The notes under the pieces were generated by a model. It made no database searches and was not told the origin of the DNA. It was given only the letters and a program-made list of their open reading frames with translations. Position numbers and translations under genes: made by a program. This document shows, piece by piece, positions 43,072-52,367 of a stretch of 64,000 nt of DNA (positions within the stretch are counted from its first letter, which is position 1; every line of letters starts with the position of its first letter). Source of the stretch: Stappia sediminis (GTDB taxonomy: Bacteria; Pseudomonadota; Alphaproteobacteria; Rhizobiales; Stappiaceae); NCBI RefSeq assembly GCF_009826895.1, contig NZ_WUMV01000006.1:1-64000 (forward strand), read 5' to 3'.

Positions 43072-44865
43072 TTACGCGATCTTGCGCGCCGGCGCAGGCT
43101 GTTCCTGAGGCAATTTGTCCTCGTGCGCAGCGCCGGTCCAGGGCAGCCGGACGGAAACTGTCGTGCCCTTGCCGAGCCGGCTTTCGAACTCCACATCGCC
43201 GCCATGAAGTTCCGCGAGGCCCTTGACGACCGAAAGCCCGAGGCCGGTTCCCTCATGCGCGCGGTTATAGCCGGAATTCGCCTGGAAAAACGGCTTGCCG
43301 AGCCGGTCGAGATCTTCCCTGGCAATGCCGATGCCCCGGTCGCGCACGCGCATGACGAGGTGATCGCGCTCGCGGTGGGCGGCGACGACGACCGTATTGC
43401 CGGCATCGGAGAATTTCACCGCGTTCGAAATCAGGTTCAGCAGGATCTGCTTGCAGGCGCGGCTGTCGGCGGAAAACTCCCTAAGCGACTTGGGAACATC
43501 GGCGATGAGCTCGATGTCCTTCTTGTCGGCTTCGCCCCGCATCATGCGCACGCAGGCCTCGATCGTCTCGGCAAGGTCGAACGGCTCCACGACCAGATCG
43601 AAATTTCCCGTCTCGATCTTCGACATGTCGAGAATGTCGTTCACCACCTGCAGGAGATGACGGCCGGAATCGTGGATAAGGTCAATGTATTCGCCGCTTT
43701 TTTCAGCGTTCTGAAGCAGATGCGGCGTATTTCTGAGAAGATCAGAAAAGCCGATGATCGCGTTGAGCGGCGTACGCAATTCGTGGCTTACGTTTGCCAG
43801 GAACCTCGTTTTGGCCGCGCTGGCCGCTTCCGCTTCCTCGCGCGCTTCGGCAAGCATCGCCTCATGCGCCTTGCGGTCGGAAATGTCGCGGTACACGGCG
43901 ACGACATCGCCTTCCACGCCGGGGACCGAACGCTCCACTGAGCGTGCGTTCATCTCCAGCCAGAGATAGTCGCAGTGCCCGTCGTGCGTTCCCGGCGAGC
44001 TGTGGCGAATCCGGAATTCGATATTTGCCGGCTCGCCGGACATCGCCGCATCCGAAATCGCCTTGAGAAACGCCGGCCTGTCAGCCACGTGGACGCGGGC
44101 GAAGAGCCCCTTGCCCATCACTTCGCGCCGCCGCACCCCGACGACGGACTGCACGGAAGGGGAAACGAACTGAACCGAGCCGTCGGCGGCGTGGAGCGAG
44201 ATGACATCGGTCACATTCTCCGCGACCAGCCAGTATTTTGCTTCGCGCTCGCGTAGAAGCTGGCGGCCCCGCCGGTTGTCCCAATCGATCCTGAGCGCAA
44301 GCACGCCCGCATAGGCAAGTGCGGCCGCCCCCGTGACCGCTTCCATCGCCGCCTTCGATATATCCGCACCCGGAAATGCGAAACGCGGAAGGGCGAGCGG
44401 ATCTGCAAGCGCAAGCCCGGCGACGATCGCCGCGGATGCTGCCGCGACGATGCCGATCACCTTTCGAGATCCCGAAAGTGCCGCTTCCAGGGGCGCGATG
44501 GCCAGCCACAGAAGCGCGAAGGACTCAATTCCCCCCGTAAGGGCTGCCATTGCGCCGATGAAACTCGCGAACAAAAGCGCCGAAGCCAGATGCGCCATGG
44601 CGATCGAGCCGGATCGCGAAAGGAACATGGCAACCGGGATTTGCGCGATCAGCCAGGCAAGCGCAAGCGTTACAGGAAGCGTGATCGGTCCGACGAGGGC
44701 AAGCGCAAGCGGCAGAAGCACGAGCGCGGCAATTCCCCCGAGGAGATTGGCGAGGATAAACGCCCTGTGCCGTTCGAACTCGCGCCGGTCGCCTGCCGCA
44801 TCGGGATGCACCAGACTGTCGATCACCCGGTTTGCGGGCCTCAGGATTTCGGTTACGCGCAACAT
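43072..44865 (-). CDS. PAS sensor histidine kinase, DivJ/PleC type
   Basis: A 597-aa membrane kinase. The N-terminal 190 residues hold five or six helices with little periplasmic sequence. A PAS domain follows (about 205-330), then the H-box FLANVSHELRTPLNAIIGFS with phosphoacceptor H361, N-box ILLNLISNAVKFS, and ATP-lid DRGIGI and GTGLGLSVV. The H-box is of the DivJ/PleC/PdhS type that acts on DivK in alphaproteobacterial cell-cycle control; the length equals that of Caulobacter DivJ, but I cannot confirm orthology. Operon with the peptidoglycan-binding protein. Confidence 0.85.
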   Translation of the reverse strand: MLRVTEILRPANRVIDSLVHPDAAGDRREFERHRAFILANLLGGIAALVLLPLALALVGPITLPVTLALAWLIAQIPVAMFLSRSGSIAMAHLASALLFASFIGAMAALTGGIESFALLWLAIAPLEAALSGSRKVIGIVAAASAAIVAGLALADPLALPRFAFPGADISKAAMEAVTGAAALAYAGVLALRIDWDNRRGRQLLREREAKYWLVAENVTDVISLHAADGSVQFVSPSVQSVVGVRRREVMGKGLFARVHVADRPAFLKAISDAAMSGEPANIEFRIRHSSPGTHDGHCDYLWLEMNARSVERSVPGVEGDVVAVYRDISDRKAHEAMLAEAREEAEAASAAKTRFLANVSHELRTPLNAIIGFSDLLRNTPHLLQNAEKSGEYIDLIHDSGRHLLQVVNDILDMSKIETGNFDLVVEPFDLAETIEACVRMMRGEADKKDIELIADVPKSLREFSADSRACKQILLNLISNAVKFSDAGNTVVVAAHRERDHLVMRVRDRGIGIAREDLDRLGKPFFQANSGYNRAHEGTGLGLSVVKGLAELHGGDVEFESRLGKGTTVSVRLPWTGAAHEDKLPQEQPAPARKIA

Positions 44866-45020
44866 GACTATCCGATCTGGGGCCTTCGTCGCCCAAATTC
44901 TTTTGACCCATAGTCACAACAACGGCTTAAGGAACGATGAAGCCGGCGCGCAAAGGGCGGAATTGCCCAATTTTCCTCATTTAACGGATGGAAACCTTAT
45001 CGTTTCGAATACGAATAAAA

Positions 45021-45066
45021 TTTGAATCGAATTTGCGAAAAATGCGCCAAGTATTTGAATCGAATT
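45021..45066. promoter_or_regulatory. 13-bp direct repeat before the DUF5330 gene
   Basis: tttgaatcgaatt occurs at 45021-45033 and 45054-45066, start-to-start distance 33 bp, about three helical turns. It lies in the 332-nt gap between the divergent kinase and DUF5330 genes, which shows no gene. Confidence 0.45.
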
Positions 45067-45197
45067 GCACTGCCGCGACGAACCTCGTCTTTCGATATGT
45101 CTGCCTATGGTGCTGCCTATAACGAGCACCGCCGCCTCGGCCGAGGGACGAGCGGAGCCGGTCAAAGACGCGAAACTGAATTCAAGGGCGGCATATC

Positions 45198-45659
45198 ATG
45201 TTTTTCCTTCTTCGAACGGCATTCTGGATCGGCCTCGTCATCCTGTTGCTTCCAATCGATACCGGCTCGCAGGACGACGCCACAGCCGGCGTTTCGCCCT
45301 GGCAGGCATTGAGCGCCGCGCAATCGACCGTCAGCGACATTTCCTCCTTCTGCACGCGCAATCCGAACGCCTGCGAAACAGGGGGTCAGGCGCTCAGGAC
45401 ATTCGGCGCAAAGGCGCGCGAAAGTGCCCGTCTCGTCTATGAATATCTCGATGAGGGCGCTTCGCCCGAAACACTGGACAATACGCTCACGACCGGCAGT
45501 ACCGGGACGCTGACGGCTGACGATCTGGCACCGCAATGGGTGGGTCCGGCACTTCCGTTGCCTGCCGTTTCCCCCTCTTTCGAGCCCGAAGCGGCGAAGG
45601 TCGCGCCCGAGGCACCTGTGGCGCTGCCGCAACCGAAGCCGCTGAACCGCAGCGCGTAA
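45198..45659 (+). CDS. DUF5330-family protein
   Basis: A 153-aa rhizobial protein. MFFLLRTAFWIGLVILLLPI is a membrane anchor or uncleaved signal; the rest (SAAQSTVSDISSFCTRNPNAC, GAKARESARLVYEYL) is exported with a paired Cys motif, then a Pro-rich tail. Typical of DUF5330, function unknown. AAGGGCGG lies before the ATG. Confidence 0.88.
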   Translation: MFFLLRTAFWIGLVILLLPIDTGSQDDATAGVSPWQALSAAQSTVSDISSFCTRNPNACETGGQALRTFGAKARESARLVYEYLDEGASPETLDNTLTTGSTGTLTADDLAPQWVGPALPLPAVSPSFEPEAAKVAPEAPVALPQPKPLNRSA

Positions 45660-45854
45660 TCAGGTTCTTTGCCCCGGCCGTTTAACGGCTGGCAACCCGA
45701 CTGGGCGGAGGTTTCCGCCACGCCGCAGGCGGCCATGCCCTTGCCGCTTGCGGCGCTTTTCTTTTCCCGTTGACGTGAAGCCCGCCCAGGTCGAGCACGG
45801 TTTGCATAGCGCCGTGCGAAAGCTATATGTCTTGGCGAGTGAATTGAAAGGGTA

Positions 45855-46295
45855 ATGCGCGGCATGGCGACGTCTCTCGACGAAATACTGGAAAATTTCG
45901 AATTCCTGGACGACTGGGAAGATCGCTATCGCTATGTCATCGAGCTTGGCCGCACCCTTCCCGAGTTTCCCGACGATGCGCGTACCGAGGAAAACAAGGT
46001 GCGCGGATGCGTCTCGCAGGTCTGGCTCACCCGTTCGATCGGCCGCAACGCCGAAAACGAGCCGGTGATCACTTACAAGGGCGACAGCGACGCGCATATC
46101 GTGCGCGGGCTTGTGGCGATCGTTCTGGCCGTCTTTTCAGGCCATAGCGCAAGTGAGATCCTGGATACGGATATCGACGCGATCTTCAAGAAGATCGGGC
46201 TTCGCGAGCACCTGACGCCACAACGCTCGAACGGGCTGACGGCCATGGTCCAGAAGATCCGCGACGACGCGCGCTCCGCGCTCGCCGCCGCGTAA
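45855..46295 (+). CDS. sufE: SufE-family cysteine desulfurase partner
   Basis: A 146-aa sulfur-transfer protein. The acceptor cysteine is C52 in ENKVRGCVSQVWL (C49 if ATG 45864 is the start). The rest (WEDRYRYVIELGRTLPEFPD, LREHLTPQRSNGL) matches SufE. It stimulates SufS and takes persulfide sulfur for Fe-S cluster assembly. It is not next to a suf operon here, which is common in rhizobia. GAAAGGG lies just before the first ATG. Confidence 0.93.
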   Translation: MRGMATSLDEILENFEFLDDWEDRYRYVIELGRTLPEFPDDARTEENKVRGCVSQVWLTRSIGRNAENEPVITYKGDSDAHIVRGLVAIVLAVFSGHSASEILDTDIDAIFKKIGLREHLTPQRSNGLTAMVQKIRDDARSALAAA

Positions 46296-46311
46296 TCCGA
46301 AATTTTCCGGC

Positions 46312-47088
46312 TCAAACCTTCAAGCGGTAGTGCCGGGCAAGCCGGTCCAGCCCCAAAGCCAGCACGATTTTCGCCGAGCGGGCCGGCCAGCGGCGCTCGC
46401 GTTCGACGGTTTCCAGACCCTTGAGGTAGCAACAAACGTCGACGAGAACGCCGGAAAGTTCCGGCCCGACATCCTCTAGCGCCCGCTCCACCCGGTCGCG
46501 GGCATCCATCGCGGCATCGCTGAGATCGATTGCGCCTCCCGCTTTTCCCCCGCCCCTCGCTTGGGCGCCCCAGACCTGCGTTGCAAGGCCGGGGCGGATC
46601 TGTCCGAATTCGTGGTCGCGGCGCAGCCGTTCCCCAGCCTCGAACTGCGGGGCGTCCACCATGGGCCTTCCATCGCGCGCCTTTCGGAAATGAAGCCAGG
46701 CTAGCGGGCTTTCCTTGAGGTTGACCCTCACGCTCTCATTCGCGCCATCACGCCCGCGGACTTTCAGGCTAATTCGTTCCTGATGCTGCTCCTGAAAACC
46801 GTCCTCGGTGGAAAGTGCCCGTTTCAACCAGGCCCTGCCTGACGCGGACAGGCGTATTTTCCCCGCTCCGGCATCTTCCAGCAGCTCGGCGGCTTTCAGT
46901 GCCGAAATCGTGCCGGCACCGAAGGTAATGCCTGGGCCTGCGGATGAAGTTGGGTTCAGCCGGTCGCCATCGCCGTTGCATTCGTAAACCTGAGGCCCTC
47001 TCGCAAGCCGTTTCAATACACGGCGGACCGTCTTCGGATCCATTCGGTCCAAACGGCCCGCGCGCAGGTTGACGCCGCCTTCAGCCAT
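46312..47088 (-). CDS. DUF6456-family protein
   Basis: A 258-aa cytosolic protein, probably DNA-binding. The N-terminal part resembles a winged helix (ISALKAAELLEDAGAGKIRLSASGRAWLKR, in part), followed by SPLAWLHFRKARDGRPMVDAPQFEAGERLRRDHEF, the conserved DUF6456 core, and a helical C-terminus with [26 protein letters not shown]. Its start (ATG 47088; ATG 47106 also possible) overlaps by 8 nt the stop of the DnaA-domain-like gene, so they work together. Confidence 0.85.
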   Translation of the reverse strand: MAEGGVNLRAGRLDRMDPKTVRRVLKRLARGPQVYECNGDGDRLNPTSSAGPGITFGAGTISALKAAELLEDAGAGKIRLSASGRAWLKRALSTEDGFQEQHQERISLKVRGRDGANESVRVNLKESPLAWLHFRKARDGRPMVDAPQFEAGERLRRDHEFGQIRPGLATQVWGAQARGGGKAGGAIDLSDAAMDARDRVERALEDVGPELSGVLVDVCCYLKGLETVERERRWPARSAKIVLALGLDRLARHYRLKV

Positions 47089-47485
47089 TTGCTTGCCGCC
47101 CGGCACGGCCGGCCACGCTCAACCGTGAAAACCCGGACTGGATCGCGGCTTCAAGCGCTGAAAGCCGCCGGTCGAACGCCGGGTCGTCGCGCCTGTCCTC
47201 GATCAATCGGCAAGCATAGGCCGCTGTCGTCCGGTCGCGTCCGAACCGCTTGCCGACATCCGTCAGCGTCAGGCCCGCGACCACATGGGCGAGATACATC
47301 GCGACCTGACGGGCAAAGGCGACATCCGCTTTTCCCCGCGAGGAAATCCTCAATCCTTCACGGGGAACTTCGAAGACGGCCATGACGCAGCCTTCGATGA
47401 TCGGCAGGATATCGCAATCGTGATGAACCCGTTCCGGATTCCGGCTACACTCTGTAATTGCAATCGGCATCGCCCTAAACTCCAT
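47081..47485 (-). CDS. DnaA domain IV-like HTH protein
   Basis: A 134-aa protein consisting mainly of a DnaA C-terminal (domain IV) helix-turn-helix: ARQVAMYLAHVVAGLTLTDVGKRFGRDRTTAAYACRLIEDRRDDPAF (in part), including the DnaA-signature GRDRTT. It has no AAA+ domain, so it is a stand-alone DnaA-box-like binder, a class found in rhizobia. The start could be ATG 47485 or 47470. Coupled to DUF6456. Confidence 0.85.
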   Translation of the reverse strand: MEFRAMPIAITECSRNPERVHHDCDILPIIEGCVMAVFEVPREGLRISSRGKADVAFARQVAMYLAHVVAGLTLTDVGKRFGRDRTTAAYACRLIEDRRDDPAFDRRLSALEAAIQSGFSRLSVAGRAGRQANG

Positions 47486-47608
47486 GGCGTGAAATATGAT
47501 TATTTTCCTATTGTAATGTCAATGCCGCCATGGCGGGGATAACTACCCTGTCGAAATCTGCAATTGCCGCGAAACTCCCGTCCGCTCGACCCGAGCGATA
47601 ATCGGAGC

Positions 47609-47962
47609 ATGAGCGATGGAACGCACGCCCGCCGGGAAAACGTCACTTGTCCGCCAGAGCATATCCAAACCGCCAAATCCGATTCAGTTTTGGCGGGACA
47701 TGTTCTTGCCGGTCTAAGCGATGAGGAAAGGCACGCGCTTTACCTGCGCCTGATACAGAGGCTCCTCCCCGGTCTTCATGGGGAACTGGAGCACCGGCCG
47801 CTCAACGGAGAACTGCTGATACGCCATCAGGTGCTTCTGCAGCGTGCCCATGACGCCGAGAGACGGCGCGGCATCGCCGGTCACTGGACGTTCGACGCAA
47901 ACAGGCTGATCGGGCTCGCCCAAGCGGTCGAGATTGCGGGCAAGCTCGCATCGCGGCTTTGA
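47609..47962 (+). CDS. Small hypothetical protein carrying a palindromic element
   Basis: A 117-aa cytosolic protein. The C-terminal part (SDEERHALYLRLIQRLLPGL, RHQVLLQRAHDAERRRG, ANRLIGLAQAVEIAGKLAS) is helical and protein-like. Residues about 16-33 (PPEHIQTAKSDSVLAGHV) are encoded by a palindrome at 47657-47705. The start is uncertain: ATG 47609 has GGAG too close, and TTG 47564 is an alternative. The family is not recognised. Confidence 0.65.
   Translation: MSDGTHARRENVTCPPEHIQTAKSDSVLAGHVLAGLSDEERHALYLRLIQRLLPGLHGELEHRPLNGELLIRHQVLLQRAHDAERRRGIAGHWTFDANRLIGLAQAVEIAGKLASRL
47657..47705. repeat. Palindrome inside a coding sequence, gagcat family
   Basis: Outer arm gagcatatcc (47657-47666) opposes gggacatgttc (47695-47705) imperfectly; the inner arm ccgccaaa (47670-47677) pairs with tttggcgg. 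Same outer arm and same reading frame (PEHI) as the palindrome in the GTA g4 gene at 23476-23524. Confidence 0.75.
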
Positions 47963-47982
47963 GGAAAACTGCTCTTGAAAAG

Positions 47983-48011
47983 AAAAACCGCCGTGCATTT
48001 CTGCACGGCGG
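47983..48011 (-). terminator. Rho-independent terminator of mucR
   Basis: 10-bp stem ccgccgtgca/tgcacggcgg (47988-48011, loop 4 nt) followed on the minus strand by five T (47983-47987). It lies 29 nt after the mucR stop. Confidence 0.9.
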
Positions 48012-48039
48012 CTGATTTGCGAACAAAAATTGTCCAGGC

Positions 48040-48459
48040 TTACTTGCCGCGCTTGCGCTGCTGGCCCAGGCCCATCTTCTTGGCAAGTTCGGAGCGTGCA
48101 GCCGCATAATTCGGCGCAACCATCGGATAATCGGCCGGCAGGCCCCACTTTTCGCGGTACTCTTCCGGCGTCATGTCGTAATGCGTACGCAGGTGGCGCT
48201 TCAGGGACTTGAACTTCTTGCCGTCTTCCAGGCAGACGATGTAGTCCGGCGTCACCGATTTCTTCACCGGCACGGCCGGCTTCAGCGGCTCCGGCTCGGG
48301 TTCGGTCACACTGCCGCTCGTGCGCTGCAGCGCCTGATGAACCTCGTTGATGAGGCCGGCAAGATCCGTGGATGCAACGGTGTTGTTGCTCACATAGGCG
48401 GCAACAATATCGGCCGTGAGATCGATGAGATTGTCATCGGCGGCAGCGGCGTCGCTCAT
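48040..48459 (-). CDS. mucR: MucR/Ros-family zinc-finger regulator
   Basis: A 139-aa transcription regulator. The N-terminal oligomerisation part has [20 protein letters not shown] and [13 protein letters not shown]. The C-terminal zinc finger is [35 protein letters not shown] (in part) with Cys and the two His of the family, then [21 protein letters not shown]. MucR represses exopolysaccharide, motility and AT-rich foreign genes in rhizobia and Brucella. ATG 48459 (aggtg 5 nt upstream, homologues start alike) is preferred over 48489. Confidence 0.95.
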   Translation of the reverse strand: MSDAAAADDNLIDLTADIVAAYVSNNTVASTDLAGLINEVHQALQRTSGSVTEPEPEPLKPAVPVKKSVTPDYIVCLEDGKKFKSLKRHLRTHYDMTPEEYREKWGLPADYPMVAPNYAAARSELAKKMGLGQQRKRGK

Positions 48460-48811
48460 ATTTTCACCTGTCTTTTCTACTTGTGTCATTTCGATTCAGG
48501 CCTGATGAAGCCTTCGCTTTTTCAATGAAGGAAAATACAGGCAATCAACCTGTTCATCGAATGCGTAAGTTTCATTCCGGCAAAACTCAAGGCCCGTATA
48601 TAAATTAGCAATTTCCATGGAACAAGCCGAAAATCGTAGATTACGGATGGTATCTTGGAAAAATCCTTCAAATTGATATCAAGAACTCGAAGTTTTAAAG
48701 GCTTTCAGATCGATTCAATCGAGAGTAACCCTGTTTTCGATGCAAATTCACCGCGAATCGGATGCTGACTAAAATTTTAGAGTTTGTGAATAAACCTGCG
48801 CAGCAAAGCGT
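48460..48811. promoter_or_regulatory. AT-rich leader between mucR and mrpG
   Basis: About 350 nt without a gene, mostly upstream of mucR and downstream of the mrp operon. The AT-rich tract 48580-48730, with several TA steps and A/T runs, suits self-binding by MucR, which is known to regulate its own gene. No clear terminator for the mrp operon was found. Confidence 0.5.
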
Positions 48812-49162
48812 TCATTCAGCCTCTTTCGCCTTTCCATCCTTGGCAAGATCATCAATTTTCGTATCCGCACACGGTTTGTATCCAACCTCGTAGGCCGCCT
48901 TCGCCAGCAGGTGCGCGGCAACCGGCGCGGTCAGCAGGAAGAACACCACGCCGGCGATCGCGCGCGTAATCACATCCAATTGATGGGCGTGGACGGCAAG
49001 CACGATGAGCATCAGCCCGGAGCCAAGCGTCCCCGCTTTCGATGCAGCATGCATGCGCATATAGACATCCTTCAGGCGGATGATCCCGATCGAGGCGATC
49101 AGACAGAAAAGCGCGCCGATGACGAGCACGATCCCGACGAACGTTTCGTAAACGACGGTCAT
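48812..49162 (-). CDS. mrpG: Mrp cation/proton antiporter subunit G
   Basis: A 116-aa membrane protein with three helices ([21 protein letters not shown]; around residues 45-62; [20 protein letters not shown]) and the family motif [21 protein letters not shown]. Last gene of the seven-gene operon. Its start overlaps the mrpF stop by 4 nt. Symbols phaG and mnhG refer to the same family. Confidence 0.94.
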   Translation of the reverse strand: MTVVYETFVGIVLVIGALFCLIASIGIIRLKDVYMRMHAASKAGTLGSGLMLIVLAVHAHQLDVITRAIAGVVFFLLTAPVAAHLLAKAAYEVGYKPCADTKIDDLAKDGKAKEAE

Positions 49163-49515
49163 TGCCCGGCCTCCCTGCGCGCTTCGCTTTCGCCAACCTC
49201 GTTCATGATCGTCGTATCGCCTGCAAGCCCGCGGTTCAGCACGAAACGGGCGAAGGCGACGGTCGCCAGAAAGCCGACGAGGCCGAGCGCGATGGCGATG
49301 TCGATATAGAGATAATAATCGGTCTGGACGCCAATGGCGGCGATGAAGCCGATCCCGACCGCCACCAGCATGTCGAGCGCCACGATCCGGTCCGGAAGCG
49401 ACGGCCCGCGCACGAAGCGGAAGACGATCAGAAAGAAGGACAGGCTCAAAAGGACCAGCGAGATCCTGACGCAGACGTCCAGGAAGGACCCGGTAAATCC
49501 GAATATCTCGATCAT
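49159..49515 (-). CDS. mrpF: Mrp cation/proton antiporter subunit F
   Basis: A 118-aa membrane protein with three helices and the family segment [25 protein letters not shown], then [24 protein letters not shown]. Overlaps mrpE and mrpG by 4 nt each. Confidence 0.94.
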   Translation of the reverse strand: MIEIFGFTGSFLDVCVRISLVLLSLSFFLIVFRFVRGPSLPDRIVALDMLVAVGIGFIAAIGVQTDYYLYIDIAIALGLVGFLATVAFARFVLNRGLAGDTTIMNEVGESEARREAGQ

Positions 49516-49988
49516 CGGAAGGCCTCCAGGATCTTTCGCTCGAACCCGTTCTTGATGTCGTCGATCGTCGCTTGCGGGTCGGGCACGTCTATGCAGTGGA
49601 CGTAGAGCGTCTTGCGGTCGTTCGATACGTCGACCGAAAGCGTGCCCGGCGTCAGCGTGATCAGGTTGGCGAGCATCGTTATTTCGAAATCCCGGTCCAC
49701 CGTCAGCGGATAGGCGATGATGCCGGGTTCAAGGTCGATGCGCGGCCGAAGCACGATCGCCGCAACCCTGACAGCCGAAAGCACGAGTTCGTAGATGAAG
49801 GTGAGCGCGAGGTTGACCACCTTGTAGGAGCGCGAGAAATACCCCCCCGTGCCGACTTGCTCGCGAATGAGATAAAGCGCCACGGAGCCAAGCGCGAAGC
49901 CGAATCCGAGATTGACGATTTCGAAGCTGCCCGTCACCGCGCCCCAGGCGAGCGACAGCAGGATGTTGATGAGAAACAAACCGGTCAT
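49512..49988 (-). CDS. mrpE: Mrp cation/proton antiporter subunit E
   Basis: A 158-aa subunit: two N-terminal helices ([20 protein letters not shown] and [14 protein letters not shown]), then a cytoplasmic domain with [27 protein letters not shown] (in part) and [10 protein letters not shown], the MrpE signature. ATG 49988 decided by the conserved N-terminus and a 4-nt overlap with the mrpD stop; the frame is open upstream inside mrpD without protein character. Confidence 0.93.
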   Translation of the reverse strand: MTGLFLINILLSLAWGAVTGSFEIVNLGFGFALGSVALYLIREQVGTGGYFSRSYKVVNLALTFIYELVLSAVRVAAIVLRPRIDLEPGIIAYPLTVDRDFEITMLANLITLTPGTLSVDVSNDRKTLYVHCIDVPDPQATIDDIKNGFERKILEAFR

Positions 49989-51568
49989 AGGCTGTCTCCG
50001 AAGACCGAGCGGACGTAGCCGATCGGATCGACCATGGTGGTGGCCCCGCGTCCCGTGACCTGGAACATGGGCTCGGGCACGATTCCCATGAAGACGACGA
50101 GCGCAAGCAGCACGCCGAGCGGAAGCCAGACCACCGGGCGGGCAAGGCCCGGCGCCGCCGCCAGCGCTCCCGGTTCGGCGGCACCGTCGGGCGTGCCCTC
50201 CGGCCCGCCGCGCCAGAAGGCGAAGATCCACACGCGCCCGACCGCGATCGACGTCAGGAGCCCTGTCACGAGGATGCTTGCGGCGATCCAAACACGGCCC
50301 GTCGTGATCGCGGCTTCGACCAGGATGACCTTCGGCCAGAAGCCGGAGAACGGCGGCAGGCCTGCAACCGCGAAGGCAAGCACCAGGAAGACGGCGGCGA
50401 ACGCCGGGCTTGCGGCGTAAAGCCCGCCGAGTTCACGCAAGGAGTAGGATCCGCCCATGGCGTTCATCACGCCGGCTGCCATGTAAAGCGCGGTCATGAC
50501 GACGATGGAGTGGATCGCATAGAAGATCGTGCCGGCGAGCGCGGGCGTCGTGCCGATGGCAAGACCGGCCAGCATGGATCCGATGCCGGAAATCACGAGA
50601 TAGCCGAACAGCCTGCGTACGTCCGTCTGGGCGAGCGCGCCGAAAACGCCGGTCAGCATGGTGGCGATGGCCACCAGCGCGATCAGGTCCTGAAGCTGGA
50701 AGCGCGCTTCCGGCATGAGCACGACGAAGATGCGCAGGAGCGCATATATGCCAACCTTGGTCAAAAGGCCCGCAAAGACCGCCGAAACCACGATGCGCGG
50801 CGTGTGATAGGACGCCGGCAGCCAGAAATTCACCGGGAACGCGGCCGCCTTCATCCCGAATGCCAGGAAATAGAGCACCGCGATCGTGGCCATCGGCCCG
50901 TCGATGCCGAATTCGCGCGTCTTGATGGCGATATCCGCCATGTTGAGCGTGCCGTAAAGGCCGTAGAGCAGGCCCGTCGCCAGCAGGAAGAGCGTCGTGG
51001 CGATGATGTTCAGGAGCGCGTATTTCACCGCGCCGTCAAGCTGCGCCCGCTCGTTGCCGAGGACAAGGAGCCCGAAGGAGGCGATCAGCAGCACCTCGAA
51101 CCAGACATAAAGGTTGAAGATGTCGCCGGTGAGAAACGCGCCGCACACGCCGGTCATTAGCAGAAGCAGGAACGGATAGAAGCCGTAGCGCCGCCCGCTG
51201 CCGTCGACGTCGACAATGCCGTAGACACCGGCTGCAAAGGCCACGAGCGAAGCCACGAAGGCAAGGGTCGCACCCGTCAGGTCCGCCGTGAAGGCGATGC
51301 CGAAAGGCGGCAGCCAGCGGCCCATGACCATGGTGACGACGCCCTTGTCGAGCACATGCAGGAAAAGCCCGCCTGTCGCGAACACGAGCAGCATCAGGAA
51401 CAAGACGCCGATGCGCGGCTGTGCGGCCGTGTCCTTGCGCGACATCAGGCAGATCGCGCCGCCCAGGATCGTGAGGATCGACGGCGCGACGATCAGCCAG
51501 TCCGCCGGGGAGACCGGCGCGATGACCATCGCGTGGGAGATGTCGACGCTTTCGCTCGAGACGGCCAT
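49985..51568 (-). CDS. mrpD: Mrp cation/proton antiporter subunit D
   Basis: A 527-aa polytopic protein of the complex I NuoN/MrpD type with about 14 helices. The conserved ion-path elements are present: a glutamate in FNLYVWFEVLLIASFGLL and lysines in GAVKYALLNI and FGMKAAAFPVNFWLPASYHTP. One of the two large antiporter modules, paired with MrpA. Starts 2 nt after mrpC. Confidence 0.96.
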   Translation of the reverse strand: MAVSSESVDISHAMVIAPVSPADWLIVAPSILTILGGAICLMSRKDTAAQPRIGVLFLMLLVFATGGLFLHVLDKGVVTMVMGRWLPPFGIAFTADLTGATLAFVASLVAFAAGVYGIVDVDGSGRRYGFYPFLLLLMTGVCGAFLTGDIFNLYVWFEVLLIASFGLLVLGNERAQLDGAVKYALLNIIATTLFLLATGLLYGLYGTLNMADIAIKTREFGIDGPMATIAVLYFLAFGMKAAAFPVNFWLPASYHTPRIVVSAVFAGLLTKVGIYALLRIFVVLMPEARFQLQDLIALVAIATMLTGVFGALAQTDVRRLFGYLVISGIGSMLAGLAIGTTPALAGTIFYAIHSIVVMTALYMAAGVMNAMGGSYSLRELGGLYAASPAFAAVFLVLAFAVAGLPPFSGFWPKVILVEAAITTGRVWIAASILVTGLLTSIAVGRVWIFAFWRGGPEGTPDGAAEPGALAAAPGLARPVVWLPLGVLLALVVFMGIVPEPMFQVTGRGATTMVDPIGYVRSVFGDSL

Positions 51569-51570
51569 GC

Positions 51571-51948
51571 TCAGTACCCTTGCGGCGGCGCGGGTTCGCC
51601 GGCCGGCTCGGCCACGCGCATTTCATTCGCGTCGTCCGTGCCGAGCTCCTGATAGGAGCGGAAGGCAAGGACGAGCAGGAAGGCGAAGAAGGAAAAGGAA
51701 ATCACGATCGCGGTCAGGATCAGCGCCTGGGGTAGCGGATTGGCCGTCTGCTCGAGCGGCGTGAGGGCCCCTTCCGGGATCACCGGCGGTACCTCGCGCG
51801 TCAGCCTGCCGGCGGTGAAGATCAGGAGGTTCACCGCGTTTCCAAGGATCGCGATACCCAGCATGATGCGCACGATCTGGCGCGACATCAGCAGATAGAC
51901 GCTGACGGCGAAGAAAAGACCGATCAGCACGGAAAGGCCCGCTTCCAT
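51571..51948 (-). CDS. mrpC: Mrp cation/proton antiporter subunit C
   Basis: A 125-aa NuoK-like subunit with three helices: SVLIGLFFAVSVYLLM, the segment IMLGIAILGNAVNLLIFTAG, and PLPQALILTAIVISFSFFAFLLVL. Its ATG shares one base with the mrpB stop. The C-terminal 25 residues are polar and Pro-rich. Confidence 0.95.
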   Translation of the reverse strand: MEAGLSVLIGLFFAVSVYLLMSRQIVRIMLGIAILGNAVNLLIFTAGRLTREVPPVIPEGALTPLEQTANPLPQALILTAIVISFSFFAFLLVLAFRSYQELGTDDANEMRVAEPAGEPAPPQGY

Positions 51949-52367
51949 CAGTCGCTCTCCCTTTCCTCAAGCGCCAGGGCGATCGACGAAATGGCGCCGA
52001 CCACGACGAAATAGACGCCGATATCGAAGATAAGCGGCGTCGAAAGCGGGATTTCGACGCCGAAGGCGTGGATGTACCACCACTGGCTGGTCATGAAGGG
52101 CTGGCGCAGGAAAAGCGAGGGTAGCCCGGAAAGACCGGCGATGAAAAGCCCGAAGGCCGAAAGCGCCATCGGGTGGAAGATGATCGCGCGGCGAACCGCC
52201 GCCACGCCGCAGGCGATACCGAATATCGCGAAGGCCGAAGCCGCGATCAGCCCGCCGATGAAGCCGCCTCCCGGCGCATTGTGGCCGCGCAGAAGCACGA
52301 AGACGGAGAAAAGCACCATCAGCGCGGAAAGATACGGGGCGATGGTGCGGAAGATGACCGTTCTCAC
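51948..52367 (-). CDS. mrpB: Mrp cation/proton antiporter subunit B
   Basis: A 139-aa subunit with four helices and [26 protein letters not shown], the MnhB signature, and [18 protein letters not shown]. It is a separate gene overlapping mrpA by 4 nt, unlike the fused A/B of some rhizobial pha operons. Confidence 0.95.
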   Translation of the reverse strand: MRTVIFRTIAPYLSALMVLFSVFVLLRGHNAPGGGFIGGLIAASAFAIFGIACGVAAVRRAIIFHPMALSAFGLFIAGLSGLPSLFLRQPFMTSQWWYIHAFGVEIPLSTPLIFDIGVYFVVVGAISSIALALEERESD

